NCBI GenBank assembly: GCA_039821145.1
Contig: JBCBOS010000001.1
Location: 310,001-374,000, forward strand
DNA length: 64,000 bases
Source: JBCCSZ01 sp039821145
GTDB taxonomy: Bacteria > Bacteroidota > Bacteroidia > Chitinophagales > Saprospiraceae
Direction: 5' to 3'
Positions 18,155 to 26,649 of the stretch are shown in pieces. The number at the start of each line of letters is the position of its first letter. Within the stretch, counting starts at the first letter, position 1. The notes below the pieces were generated by a model that did no database searches, had not been told where the DNA came from, and saw only the letters and a program-made list of their open reading frames with translations. The position numbers and the translations under genes were made by a program.

Positions 18155-19129
18155 ATGAAATACATCAACATACTCCTCTTGCTACTCTTCTTGGCCAATT
18201 GCCAAGCCCAATCGGACAAACTGCTTTTGGACAAACAGCTCATTGCAGACTGGTCAAAATACCCAATCTACTCAAGGCTGGTCCAAGACTACGATGGCGT
18301 ACCCAAGTGGAAAAAGAAATTCCGATACCTCGACAGCATAGAGGTGTACAGAATTACGTACTTGAGTGATGGATTGCAGATCAAGGGACTGCTGGCCAAG
18401 CCAAAAAAGGCAGGGAACTACCCTTGTGTGATTTTCAACCGGGGCGGCAGCAAGGATTTTGGGGCATTGCAAGTGACACATGGAGTCTTCACACTCGGGC
18501 GAATCGCCAAGGAAGGATATGCCGTGATTGCCAGCCAATACAGGGGGAATGGCGGTAGTGAAGGACGAGAAGAATTTGGTGGCAAAGACGTCAATGATGT
18601 TGTTGCCTTGACAGAAGTTTTGAAAGAAGTAGAAGGCGCAGACCCCAACAGAATTGGCATGTATGGCTGGAGCAGAGGGGGCATGATGACGTACATCGCC
18701 TTGACAAAGACAGACAAGATCAAGGCAGCTGTCGTAGGTGGTGCTGTTTCAGACAATCGCGCATCCATCAAGGACAGACCGGAAATGGAGACCAACGTCC
18801 TGGCTGAATTGATTCCCAACTACCAAGCACAGAAGGAAGAGGAATTGGACAAACGGTCTGCCATCAAATGGGTCGATCAATTTCCAACCGATGTTCCCAT
18901 CTTGCTGCTGCATGGCAATGCCGATTGGCGGGTGAAACCGGAGCAGAGTCTGACCTTGGCCTTGGAATTTGAAAAGTACCGAATCCCCTACAGATTGATC
19001 ATGTTTGAAGGAGGCGACCACAGCATTTCAGAACACCGAACCGAAGTCAATGAACAGGTCATGAGGTGGTTCGACAAATATTTGAAAAGTACCGAACCGC
19101 TGCCCAATATGAAGTACCATGGAGGTTGA
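18155..19129 (+). CDS. Secreted alpha/beta hydrolase (prolyl oligopeptidase-like)
   Basis: A 324-residue protein with a short signal peptide that may be a lipobox ('LLLLLFLANCQAQ'). The catalytic machinery of an S9-type alpha/beta hydrolase is visible: an oxyanion segment 'CVIFNRGGSKDFG', the nucleophile elbow GWSRGG ('IGMYGWSRGGMMTYIALT'), the acid in 'PILLLHGNADWRVKPEQS', and the His in 'FEGGDHSISEH'. The N-terminal extension ('DSIEVYRITYLSDGLQIKGLLAKPK') is typical of dienelactone-hydrolase-like or prolyl-peptidase-like enzymes without a propeller. The substrate (peptide or ester) is not predictable. Its last 11 bases overlap the start of the Skp-like gene, so the two are translated from one message. 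Confidence 0.87.
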   Translation: MKYINILLLLLFLANCQAQSDKLLLDKQLIADWSKYPIYSRLVQDYDGVPKWKKKFRYLDSIEVYRITYLSDGLQIKGLLAKPKKAGNYPCVIFNRGGSKDFGALQVTHGVFTLGRIAKEGYAVIASQYRGNGGSEGREEFGGKDVNDVVALTEVLKEVEGADPNRIGMYGWSRGGMMTYIALTKTDKIKAAVVGGAVSDNRASIKDRPEMETNVLAELIPNYQAQKEEELDKRSAIKWVDQFPTDVPILLLHGNADWRVKPEQSLTLALEFEKYRIPYRLIMFEGGDHSISEHRTEVNEQVMRWFDKYLKSTEPLPNMKYHGG

Positions 19130-19817
19130 CAGACAAACGTTCATCATGTACGCAATGACCATCAGAATCAACAAGCGAGACAAGCCCCACAATGTCCACT
19201 CCGCATGGTACCTAGCATGCTTTGGCCTGCTCCATCTCCTCTTGTTCCTCCACCCATTGGGAATGGACGGCCAGCAAATCAGCGTCATTGACAACAAGGA
19301 AATTCTCCATCAGACTGAAGAATACATCGAGTTGAATAAAATTTATTCCCATGCATCAGACTCCCTGACAATGATGGCAAAAGATTGGTTGGAAAAATTT
19401 ACGAAGCATGTCAACGAAAAGACCAGACGACTCGGCTGTGCCAGTCCGATGACATTGCAAAAAGTGATGGAGGAGTTTACAAAAGAAGAAGCCTTACTCT
19501 CCAGCTTTGAAACCTTCCTCACCGATACCCTCCCCCTTTTCCAAGCTGAATTGACCGACTTGATCAACAACAGAATCAAAGGACTCGTCAGCGAATACTG
19601 CGCAAACAACAACATAAAAGTTGTCCTGGACAAGGAAATGCTTTTTTACCATCAGCCTACTCTTGACATATCTGCCATCATCACAGAGAGGTACAAAGCA
19701 AAATACGCTGCCCCTATCCACAGAGAAGAGTGGAAATCACTGTTGAACCAAACCTACCAGAGATACAAAATCAGGGAAAGGTTGAATCAAGCTTCCATAA
19801 AAGTAAATAAGATGTGA
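19119..19817 (+). CDS. Divergent OmpH/Skp-like periplasmic protein
   Basis: A 232-residue protein with an N-terminal hydrophobic export segment ('AWYLACFGLLHLLLFLHPLG'). The mature part follows the Skp/OmpH plan: a beta strand 'ISVIDNKEILHQTEEYIELNKIY', a long helical stretch, and the characteristic end 'IKGLVSEYCANNNIKVVLDKEMLFYHQPTLDISAIITERY', matching the family's 'V-L-D-K...Y..P..DIT..I' pattern. Skp proteins are trimeric chaperones for outer-membrane proteins. This copy is far from bamA or lpx genes and is divergent, so its client is unknown. The first ATG (19119) lies inside the upstream gene; ATGs at 19146 and 19155 are alternatives. A C-terminal tail of ~40 residues goes beyond the usual family end. 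Confidence 0.6.
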   Translation: MEVDRQTFIMYAMTIRINKRDKPHNVHSAWYLACFGLLHLLLFLHPLGMDGQQISVIDNKEILHQTEEYIELNKIYSHASDSLTMMAKDWLEKFTKHVNEKTRRLGCASPMTLQKVMEEFTKEEALLSSFETFLTDTLPLFQAELTDLINNRIKGLVSEYCANNNIKVVLDKEMLFYHQPTLDISAIITERYKAKYAAPIHREEWKSLLNQTYQRYKIRERLNQASIKVNKM

Positions 19818-20392
19818 GCCGATGGCTTGAAGGGAAGCATCCTTTGGCAAAAGGAGAAAATCAAAACCAGTACAAACCACAATATATATCCCGCATCTTA
19901 AAATTGGTAGACGAACCAGAAGACGAACTCTCGTCGCTTGCCATCTTTCTCTTCCGAAAATTGGGGTTTGAAGAATCCACAGACGCGGAACGAGAAGTGG
20001 GAACAATTCGCCAGCACAACGGAGAAGTGATCATCACCATGGACAATGGCGCAAAGTCAATCAAACTAGCGGATTGCAAAAGGGTAACAATCCGTTATGA
20101 AGGGTACAGAGGTGAGATCATTTTCTCACATCGCCAACGACCACTTTGGCACATTTCATCGGGTCACCGAAATCAAATAGCGGTGGAGACAGACGAACAA
20201 TTGCTGGAATTCCACTTCTTTTTGCAAAATAAAAAGGACAAAAACTTCTTAAAGGAAATCCTCTGCTACTGCTACGACAATGCCATCCAGCTGAAGGAGT
20301 ATTACCGGGGTGTGAGAACATTCCAATGGAGAAGAGTAGACTACAAAGAAATCCAAGAAATAAAAAGGCAGTACAAGCTGACCGAATGGTGA
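19814..20392 (+). CDS. Hypothetical protein, translationally coupled to Skp-like gene
   Basis: A 192-residue soluble protein I do not recognise. No signal peptide or membrane segment is visible. The middle is rich in beta-type segments ('GTIRQHNGEVIITMDNGAKSIKLADCKRVTIRYEGYRGEIIF') and the end is charged and helical. The start appears to be a GTG at 19814 that overlaps the previous stop by 4 bases (GTGA), a typical coupling arrangement; no earlier in-frame ATG is usable. A cytoplasmic location next to a periplasmic Skp-like protein is curious. A strong terminator lies directly after it, so this is the last gene of the run. Confidence 0.6.
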   Translation: MSRWLEGKHPLAKGENQNQYKPQYISRILKLVDEPEDELSSLAIFLFRKLGFEESTDAEREVGTIRQHNGEVIITMDNGAKSIKLADCKRVTIRYEGYRGEIIFSHRQRPLWHISSGHRNQIAVETDEQLLEFHFFLQNKKDKNFLKEILCYCYDNAIQLKEYYRGVRTFQWRRVDYKEIQEIKRQYKLTEW

Positions 20393-20406
20393 TGGACGGA
20401 AATGAA

Positions 20407-20464
20407 AAAGCCGTTTCGGAACGGCAGATGCTTTCCCAAACATCCATGGTTCCCAAACGGCTTT
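20407..20464. terminator. Bidirectional terminator between convergent genes
   Basis: A 10-bp perfect inverted repeat (20407-20416 AAAGCCGTTT with 20455-20464) continues inward after one mismatch as GGAAC/GTTCC (20418-20422 with 20449-20453). It is placed 15 bases after the plus-strand stop and 41 bases after the end of lpdA on the minus strand. Confidence 0.75.
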
Positions 20465-20504
20465 CTCTGCTGCCAGCTGACATGGCAATACAATGCTGAT
20501 CAGA

Positions 20505-21908
20505 TCAGATGTGCAAAGGTCGATTGTCCGTAGCGGCCAGAGCTGCTTCCTTCACAGCCTCGGCATAGGTCGGATGCGCGTGGCTCATGCGGGAAATGTC
20601 TTCGGCAGAGGCCCGAAACTCCATCGCTGTCACAGCCTCGGCAATCAAGTCAGCCACCCGCGGGCCTACCATGTGAACGCCCAAGACCTCATCGGTTTCC
20701 TTGTCTGCCAAAATCTTGATCATGCCTTCTGTATCGGTACTGGCACGCGCGCGACCCAGGGCCTTCATCGGAAACTTGCCCACCTTATAAGCAATGCCAG
20801 CTTCCTTGAGCTGCCCCTCCGTCTGACCCACACTGGCCACCTCCGGCCAAGTATAGACCACTCCTGGAATCAAGTTGTAATTGATGTGAGGCTTTTGCCC
20901 AGCGATGTACTCAGCCACCATTGTCCCTTCTTCCTCTGCCTTGTGGGCCAACATGGCTCCCTTGATCACATCTCCGATGGCAAAAACTCCTGGCACCTTG
21001 GTCTGCAGATGCTCGTCCACGACGATGCGACCCTTCTCGTCTTTTTCCACACCGATGTTTTCCAGTCCCAGACCATCTGTGTAAGGTCGACGACCGATGG
21101 CCACCAGGCAATAGTCGGCTTTGATGGAAAAGGTGTCCTCACTGTCTCGCTTCTGAACATCAACGGTCACAGAACGGCTGGTCGCCTTGACCGATGTTAC
21201 CATGTGCTTGAGGTGAAATTTGACACCAATCTTTTTGAGCGCCCGTTGCAATTCCTTGCTGCAGTCGCGATCCATCCCGGCAATGATGCGGTCCATGTAC
21301 TCCACCACCTCCACTTCTGTTCCGAGGCGGGCAAATACAGAGCCCAATTCCAAGCCAATGACCCCTCCGCCGATGATCACCATCCGCTTGGGCAGCTTGT
21401 CGATGTTCAAGGCCTCCGTCGAGGTGATGACTCGCTTTTTGTCATAGTTGAAAGCGGCAGGCGTAATGGGCTTGGAGCCTGTTGCAATGATGGTCTTTTC
21501 CGTCTCAATCTCCTCGCTGCTTCCATCGTCCTTGGCAATGCTGATTTTGTGGGCATTGACAAAGCTTCCGTGACCGTGGTAGACATCGATCTTATTTTTC
21601 TTCATCAAAAAATCCACCCCTTTGCAAGTTTGCTGAACAACATCATTCTTGCGCTTGATCATCTGCGGCATATTGACCTCCAGATTTTCCAAGTCGATGC
21701 CGTGCAATTCAAACTTGTGCTTGGCATTGTGAAAATGCTCAGAGGAATCCAGCAATGCCTTGGAAGGGATGCATCCCACATTGAGGCAGGTACCTCCCAG
21801 GGTAGCATAGCGTTCGATAATGGCCGTTTTCATACCCAGCTGCGCTGCTCTGATCGCTGCGACATAGCCACCAGGGCCGGAACCGATAACGGTCAAGTCA
21901 TACTTCAT
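20505..21908 (-). CDS. lpdA: Dihydrolipoyl dehydrogenase (E3)
   Basis: A 467-residue flavoprotein. It has the FAD-binding motif VIGSGPGGYVAAIRA at the N-terminus, the redox-active disulfide in GGTCLNVGC (Cys41/Cys46), an NAD-binding GGGVIGLELGSVFARLG, the second FAD motif 'GVFAIGDVIKGAMLAHKAEEEG', and the dimer-interface active-site pair His445/Glu450 in 'HAHPTYAEA'. It reoxidises dihydrolipoamide in 2-oxoacid dehydrogenase and glycine-cleavage complexes, using NAD+, in the cytoplasm. No E1 or E2 gene is in the window. It is the second gene of a pair with ricT, 12 bases apart, and ends at a bidirectional terminator. Confidence 0.96.
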   Translation of the reverse strand: MKYDLTVIGSGPGGYVAAIRAAQLGMKTAIIERYATLGGTCLNVGCIPSKALLDSSEHFHNAKHKFELHGIDLENLEVNMPQMIKRKNDVVQQTCKGVDFLMKKNKIDVYHGHGSFVNAHKISIAKDDGSSEEIETEKTIIATGSKPITPAAFNYDKKRVITSTEALNIDKLPKRMVIIGGGVIGLELGSVFARLGTEVEVVEYMDRIIAGMDRDCSKELQRALKKIGVKFHLKHMVTSVKATSRSVTVDVQKRDSEDTFSIKADYCLVAIGRRPYTDGLGLENIGVEKDEKGRIVVDEHLQTKVPGVFAIGDVIKGAMLAHKAEEEGTMVAEYIAGQKPHINYNLIPGVVYTWPEVASVGQTEGQLKEAGIAYKVGKFPMKALGRARASTDTEGMIKILADKETDEVLGVHMVGPRVADLIAEAVTAMEFRASAEDISRMSHAHPTYAEAVKEAALAATDNRPLHI

Positions 21909-21920
21909 TGGTCGTGTGAT

Positions 21921-23378
21921 TTATTGCTTATCTTTTTGATTTGATTGATTCTTGTTGTCTGTTCGCTTGTCCTTGGGGCGATTGTTGCGCCCCCGATTCT
22001 GTCGATTGGGACGACGAGGAGACTTGCCGCCATCGCCCGTTTTTTGTTTGCGCTCGGACTTCTGATTGGCTGGCTTGTTGGCAGTTTTCTTGGAATCTCC
22101 TCCCTTGCCCCTTGTCGATTTGTTCTTATTAGCAGGGCGTTTGGTCCCTGGCTTTTTCCCCTTGGCAGCAGGCTTGGCTTTCTCGTCGCCCGATTTGGCC
22201 GTCTTTTGGCCATTTGCTTCGGGCTTTGCCTTTCCCTTGGTCGGCTTGTTTCTCTTGCCCCGCCGACGCTTTCTGCGCTTTTCTGGAGGCAACTCAATGA
22301 TGCCAGTCAAGTTCTCTTCGAAGTCCATTTGAGCTTCTGCGCCCGACTCTGACAATGAGGTCAAATCCACCAAATCCATGGGCTTTTCCCCGGATTGGTT
22401 CATCGCCAATATTTCTTTTACCCGATCCACGGAGAGGGTGTACATCTTGCCACCCCGTCCATCTTTGCTCGTGTAAATGTAAAACATCTCTCTCTTGAAG
22501 ATGTTTGTTTTGATCAGTACTGCCATGCCAACTTCTGTATACAATTTGTCGGCATTTTTGGGAAAGTCCTCTACTGCCTCGGCATAGGTATCCAGCTCGT
22601 AGTTGAGGCAACACTTCAAACGGCCGCATTGCCCGCTGAGCTTGGATTGGTTGATGGCGAGGTTTTGATAGCGAGCAGCGGCAGTGGATACAGACTTGAA
22701 ATCTGTCAACCAAGTAGAGCAACACAGCTCCCTTCCGCAAGACCCCAGTCCGCCAATGCGGGCCGATTCTTGCCGAGCCCCAATCTGGCGCATTTCGATT
22801 TTGACCCGAAATTCCTTGGCATAGTGGCGAATCAATTCCCGGAAATCTACCCGACCGTCTGCCGTATAATAAAAGGTTGCCTTTCGCTTGTCGCCCTGGT
22901 ACTCCACATCTCCCACCTTCATCTCCAAGCCGAGCTGGCGCGCAATCACCCGCGACCGGACCATGGTCTGCCGTTCCTGGCTTCGGGCTTCCTGCAATTT
23001 CTCCAAGTCCCGTTCGTTGGCCCGTCTGAGGACCTTGTGGACGAGATTGTCTTCTTTGAATTTCTTTTTGCGCATTTGCAAGCGAACCAATTCTCCGGAG
23101 AGACTGATTTGGCCCACATCATAGCCCGCGCTGGCCTCCACGACGACCATGTCGCCCGTGATGGCTTTGGTATAAGATGGATTTCTGTAAAAGCTCTTTC
23201 GAGAACCGTTTTTGAAGGTCACTTCTACCACATCGAAAGCCTGCGGCTCGTGCAGGTCCAATACGGAGAGCCAGTCGTATGTATTGAGTCGGTTGCAGCT
23301 ACTGCCTCCACAAGAGCCATTGCTGCGGCAACCGCCGGGTTTTCCATCTTTTCCTGTTGAACATCCGTTACATCCCAT
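21921..23378 (-). CDS. ricT: RicT/PSP1-domain protein with polybasic tail
   Basis: A 485-residue protein. Residues 1-~32 are Cys/Gly-rich (MGCNGCSTG...CGGSSC), giving a possible metal-binding entry. The PSP1 (RicT/YaaT) domain follows, with family signatures 'YYTADGRVDFRELIRHYAKEFRVKIEMRQIGARQE' and the Cys-rich 'GSCGRELCCSTWL' and 'CGRLKCCLNYEL'. In Firmicutes RicT forms a [4Fe-4S]-linked complex with RicA and RicF that affects mRNA processing; a similar role here is inferred. The last ~120 residues are Lys/Arg/Gln/Asn-rich and probably disordered, likely binding RNA. It sits between holB (46 bases upstream) and lpdA (12 bases downstream) in one leftward operon. Confidence 0.88.
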   Translation of the reverse strand: MGCNGCSTGKDGKPGGCRSNGSCGGSSCNRLNTYDWLSVLDLHEPQAFDVVEVTFKNGSRKSFYRNPSYTKAITGDMVVVEASAGYDVGQISLSGELVRLQMRKKKFKEDNLVHKVLRRANERDLEKLQEARSQERQTMVRSRVIARQLGLEMKVGDVEYQGDKRKATFYYTADGRVDFRELIRHYAKEFRVKIEMRQIGARQESARIGGLGSCGRELCCSTWLTDFKSVSTAAARYQNLAINQSKLSGQCGRLKCCLNYELDTYAEAVEDFPKNADKLYTEVGMAVLIKTNIFKREMFYIYTSKDGRGGKMYTLSVDRVKEILAMNQSGEKPMDLVDLTSLSESGAEAQMDFEENLTGIIELPPEKRRKRRRGKRNKPTKGKAKPEANGQKTAKSGDEKAKPAAKGKKPGTKRPANKNKSTRGKGGDSKKTANKPANQKSERKQKTGDGGKSPRRPNRQNRGRNNRPKDKRTDNKNQSNQKDKQ

Positions 23379-23424
23379 ATGCTTCTTCCTTTACATGGTT
23401 TTTGAGTATGTGATTGATCTCGCC

Positions 23425-24558
23425 TCAACCAGCTTTTTGCACTTGGCTTGGCCGGGGCGTTCTGAGTATTTTGTGCAATTGAATCGAGGCATCCAAAAAG
23501 AGTATTTTGGGATTTGCGTTGCGCTCGACATAATATGCACAATCATTGAATAAATTGGTCATGGACTCGATCTGCTCCAGACCGATGACTTTGACCAAAT
23601 TGCGGGCGGTGGACAATTCCTCCCCCCGAAGGCGTACCTGATCTTTGACTTGTAGCCGCAGCAACAGGTATTCTCTCATAAAATGCAGGGAATAGGCCAG
23701 AAAGTGTTTTTGATTTTCCCGGCCCAGTTTGGCAAACTTTTCTACCCAGCCCACCAATTCCACCCCATTGCCCTTGTAACACTTACGGAGCCATTGCAAA
23801 AAAAGTAACGCATTGTCATCACTTTTTTCCTGCATCAATCGCAAAGCCTCGTTGAAATTGCCATCGGCCAGAGGGGCGATGCGCCATGCTTGCTCCTCTC
23901 CCACTCCTTTGTGCTCGACGAGCCCACTGACCAGTTCTTCATCGCTCAATGGGTGAATCTTCACAATCTGGCATCGGGAGAGGATGGTGTTGAGGATGCG
24001 CTCACTGTCTTCAGCCACCAATAGGAAAACGGTATTTTCTGGTGGCTCCTCGATGAGTTTGAGCAATCGATTGCCTTCCTTGCCCAGGTACTCGGGCAAC
24101 CACAGAATGAGCACCTTGTAGGTAGATTCGAAGGTTTTCAGGCTCAGTTTGCGAATGATGTTGAGGCATTCTTCTTTGTTGATGTTGCCCTGCTTGTTTT
24201 CGGCCCCGATGGCCTGCAACCATTGGTTGATCTGTAGATATGGATTTTCCTGCAGGGCAGTCCGCCATTGGCCCAAATACTGGTTACTGGTCATCTTGGT
24301 GCCCACCACTGGAAAGGAGAAATGAATGTCAGGATGGACCATGCCAGCTGCTTTGACGCAGGCGGGGCAAATGCCACAGGCATCTTCACCGTTTCGATTT
24401 TCACAGAGAAGGTATTGCGCAAAGGCCAGCGCAAGGGAGAGCTTTCCGCAGCCGGGAGGGCCGAGAAAGAGTTGGGCGTGAGGAAGGCGGCCCGATTGTA
24501 TCATGTGACGCAACAGGTTTTTGACCTGCTGTTGTCCAATTGTCTGTTGAAATCGCAT
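23425..24558 (-). CDS. holB: DNA polymerase III subunit delta'
   Basis: A 377-residue clamp-loader subunit. It begins 'MRFQQTIGQQQVKNLLRHMIQSGRLPHAQLFLGPPGCGK', the classic delta'/DnaX-type opening. The P-loop ends in GCGKL rather than GKS/T, as expected for the ATP-inactive delta' subunit. Four cysteines in 'CENRNGEDACGICPACVKAAG' form the zinc site. 'ENTVFLLVAEDSERILNTILSRCQIVKI' includes the SRC motif. It helps open the sliding clamp for loading by the replicase. It is probably the first gene of a holB-ricT-lpdA operon. Confidence 0.92.
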   Translation of the reverse strand: MRFQQTIGQQQVKNLLRHMIQSGRLPHAQLFLGPPGCGKLSLALAFAQYLLCENRNGEDACGICPACVKAAGMVHPDIHFSFPVVGTKMTSNQYLGQWRTALQENPYLQINQWLQAIGAENKQGNINKEECLNIIRKLSLKTFESTYKVLILWLPEYLGKEGNRLLKLIEEPPENTVFLLVAEDSERILNTILSRCQIVKIHPLSDEELVSGLVEHKGVGEEQAWRIAPLADGNFNEALRLMQEKSDDNALLFLQWLRKCYKGNGVELVGWVEKFAKLGRENQKHFLAYSLHFMREYLLLRLQVKDQVRLRGEELSTARNLVKVIGLEQIESMTNLFNDCAYYVERNANPKILFLDASIQLHKILRTPRPSQVQKAG

Positions 24559-24606
24559 TGTATATCATTGATCCAATGCAGTCTAAAGCCTTTCAACAAT
24601 GGAATG

Positions 24607-25083
24607 TCATGGGTTTACCCAAGACAGGATGGGGTCGTCCAGAGGGCTGACAGCGGAGGCGTGGGCATCTACCAATCGACCATCTTCATCTAAGAGATAT
24701 TTGTGAAAATTCCACCGAACTTGGCTGTCCATCACGCCGTTTTGTGATTTTTGTGTCAACCACTTGTATATGGGGGTGGCATTGGAACCTTTGACAGGCA
24801 CTTTGGTGGTCAGTGGAAAAGTGACGCCAAAACGCAGGCTACAAAAGTTCTTTATTTCTTCATCCGTTCCCGGCTCCTGCCCACCAAAGTCGTTGGAGGG
24901 GAAGCCCACTATGGTCAAAGTATCGCGAAAGTTATCGTAAAGCTCTTGGAGCTGCGCATATTGAGAGGTGTATCCACACTCGGAGGCAACATTGACGACC
25001 AACAGCTTTTTGCCCTTGAAATCAGCAAAATCTATCTGCTTACCATCTATTCCTTCTACTTTAAACTGATGTATGGAGGTCAT
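24607..25083 (-). CDS. Glutathione peroxidase family protein (Cys type)
   Basis: A 158-residue thiol peroxidase. It shows the peroxidatic Cys in 'VVNVASECGYTSQYAQLQELY', the conserved 'GFPSNDFGGQEPGTDEEIKNFC' (Gln and second Cys region) and the Trp/Asn in 'VRWNFHKYLLDEDG', so the Cys-Gln-Trp-Asn tetrad is present. The active residue is Cys, not selenocysteine, and bacterial members usually use thioredoxin. The frame continues upstream, but the ATG at 25083 gives a family-length protein. It reduces hydroperoxides in the cytoplasm. It is divergent from the pterin synthase gene and 48 bases from holB. Confidence 0.92.
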   Translation of the reverse strand: MTSIHQFKVEGIDGKQIDFADFKGKKLLVVNVASECGYTSQYAQLQELYDNFRDTLTIVGFPSNDFGGQEPGTDEEIKNFCSLRFGVTFPLTTKVPVKGSNATPIYKWLTQKSQNGVMDSQVRWNFHKYLLDEDGRLVDAHASAVSPLDDPILSWVNP

Positions 25084-25271
25084 TTCTGACTTTTTATCAA
25101 AATTAGTCAATTTATTTGACATGTGCATCCTCCGATGGGACACAAATTCGGGTGGCTCTCACCGCTTGTCCATGGGCGAAATACCGGCCAATGACAACCA
25201 TTCCTCTGGCCAATCGTTATAGTATTGCCAACATCACAAAATCAATCAGCTTTTCAAAATCCGTTGAACAG

Positions 25272-25679
25272 ATGAGAGTTTCCGTTTTTCGCCGTGCCCA
25301 CTTCAATGCTGCCCATCGCCTGCACAATCCATCTTGGTCCGACGACAAGAACCAAGAGGTCTTTGGCTCGTGCAACAATCCATACTACCACGGCCACAAT
25401 TACGAGCTGGAAGTGAAGGTAAGCGGAGAGGTGGACCCCATGACAGGCTATTTGATCGATCTGAAAATCCTCAAAGACATCATCAAAGAGGAAGTGGAAA
25501 ATCGCTTTGACCACAAAAACCTCAATTTGGAGACCGAGGAGTTCAAAACCCTCAATCCAACAGCCGAAAACATCTGCTACGTCATCCACAAATTGATCAA
25601 GGGGCGCTTGGAAGAAAAGTACGACCTGGCCGTGCGCTTGTACGAGACGCCTCGCAATTATGTTGAATATCCCGCCTAG
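25272..25679 (+). CDS. 6-pyruvoyl-tetrahydropterin synthase / QueD-family protein
   Basis: A 135-residue enzyme of the PTPS/QueD family. The zinc ligands are in 'RAHFNAAHRLHN' and 'YYHGHNYELEV'; the Cys in 'VFGSCNNPYYHGHNY' is the proposed catalytic residue; 'FDHKNLNLE' and the C-terminal Glu region 'RLYETPRNYVEY' complete the active site. It converts dihydroneopterin triphosphate either to 6-carboxytetrahydropterin (queuosine/7-deazaguanine path) or to 6-pyruvoyl-tetrahydropterin. The sequence alone does not settle which, and no queC/E/F gene is nearby. The start at 25272 fits the family's N-terminus; the open frame upstream has no conserved features. A terminator shared with rplI follows. 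Confidence 0.88.
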   Translation: MRVSVFRRAHFNAAHRLHNPSWSDDKNQEVFGSCNNPYYHGHNYELEVKVSGEVDPMTGYLIDLKILKDIIKEEVENRFDHKNLNLETEEFKTLNPTAENICYVIHKLIKGRLEEKYDLAVRLYETPRNYVEYPA

Positions 25680-25724
25680 CACGCCTTTGCAGGCCCGGCG
25701 GCACTTGTCCCATCCAAAAAGAAA

Positions 25725-25756
25725 AGCCGACTCCCATTCGTAGATGGAAATCGGCT
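25725..25756. terminator. Terminator between the pterin synthase gene and rplI
   Basis: The inverted repeat AGCCGA (25725-25730) / TCGGCT (25751-25756) contains an inner CCAT/ATGG pairing (25734-25737 with 25744-25747). It is positioned between convergent stops. An A-run at 25714-25724 gives a T-rich tail on the minus strand. Confidence 0.6.
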
Positions 25757-25823
25757 GTCAGCTTATGTTTGAATATAGATCTTTTCTTCGAGCTCGTTGG
25801 GACGCATTGGTCCCTACAAACTC

Positions 25824-26270
25824 TTAGTCAGCTATAACTTCGAACTTCAATTCGGGTTGTACTTCGTCGTGTAGATTGACAACAGCTGCGTAGCTTCCCA
25901 GTTCCTTCACTTCTTCAGGCATCTGGATTTTGCGGCGGTCTACTTCTACGTCGAGTTGTTCTTTCAGAGCGATGGCCATTTGGATGTTGGTTACGCTACC
26001 AAAGATTTTCCCACTGGTTCCCGCCTTTGCACCGATCTTGAGCGTGAAGTTCTCCAACTTCTCGGCAATGGCGCGGTACTCTTCCAACTTCTTGTTGGCC
26101 ATGGCAGATTCCCGACGGCGCAGGTCGGCCAAGCGGCGCAAGTTGGTATCATTGGCGATGAGGGCCAGTTTTTGTGGGATCAGGTAGTTGCGGGCATAGC
26201 CATTTTTGACCGTAACGACTTCGTGCTTACCGCCTACCTTGTCTATATTTTCCAATAATATGACGTCCAT
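25824..26270 (-). CDS. rplI: 50S ribosomal protein L9
   Basis: A 148-residue protein of standard length. The N-terminal domain begins 'MDVILLENIDKVGGKHEVVTVKNGYARNYLIPQKLA', with the L9 signature G-x(2)-x-V-x-V-x-x-G-Y-x-R-N-x-L-x-P. The long connecting helix and the C-terminal domain ('GKIFGSVTNIQMAIALKEQLDVEVDRRKI') follow. L9 binds 23S rRNA near the base of the L1 stalk and helps keep the reading frame. It is the last gene of the rpsF-rpsR-rplI operon, 53 bases after rpsR. Confidence 0.97.
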   Translation of the reverse strand: MDVILLENIDKVGGKHEVVTVKNGYARNYLIPQKLALIANDTNLRRLADLRRRESAMANKKLEEYRAIAEKLENFTLKIGAKAGTSGKIFGSVTNIQMAIALKEQLDVEVDRRKIQMPEEVKELGSYAAVVNLHDEVQPELKFEVIAD

Positions 26271-26323
26271 TTCAATTTTATTTTATCTGTTAAACAAAGG
26301 TGGGAGTTACCTCCCGGCAAGCA

Positions 26324-26590
26324 TTATTTCAACAAATCTGTTACGTATGGCAAGAAGGCCAGGTGGCGGGCCCGCTTGATGGCAGTCGCCACTTTGCGCT
26401 GGTACTTCAGGGAGTTTCCAGTGATGCGACGTGGCAGAATTTTGCCTTGCTCATTGACAAATTGCATCAGAAAGTCTGCATCCTTGTAGTCGATGTGCTT
26501 AATGCCAAATTTGCGGAAACGGCAGTATTTTTTGCGCATGCCCCCAATGTTGGGGTTGCTGAGAAATTTTATATCGTCTCTTGAAGCCAT
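26324..26590 (-). CDS. rpsR: 30S ribosomal protein S18
   Basis: An 88-residue protein with the family core 'KYCRFRKFGIKHIDYKDADFLMQFVNEQGKILPRRITGNSLKYQRKVATAIKRARHLAFLPYV'. S18 pairs with S6 on the platform of the small subunit. It lies between rpsF and rplI. No ssb or priB gene interrupts the cluster, as is usual in Bacteroidota. Start at ATG 26590; length normal. Confidence 0.97.
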   Translation of the reverse strand: MASRDDIKFLSNPNIGGMRKKYCRFRKFGIKHIDYKDADFLMQFVNEQGKILPRRITGNSLKYQRKVATAIKRARHLAFLPYVTDLLK

Positions 26591-26649
26591 GATTTTGCGT
26601 TTTCTTAAAGGTTGCGTCCTGCTGGGGACGAATGTTGATCAAAAATGGG

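Noticed and set aside
20493..21944. 483-codon plus-strand ORF opposite lpdA
   Set aside because: It mirrors a clear dihydrolipoyl dehydrogenase with all catalytic motifs; the translation is His/Arg/Leu-rich without any domain, so it is a shadow frame.
22395..23360. 321-codon plus-strand ORF opposite ricT
   Set aside because: Antisense shadow of the RicT/PSP1 gene.
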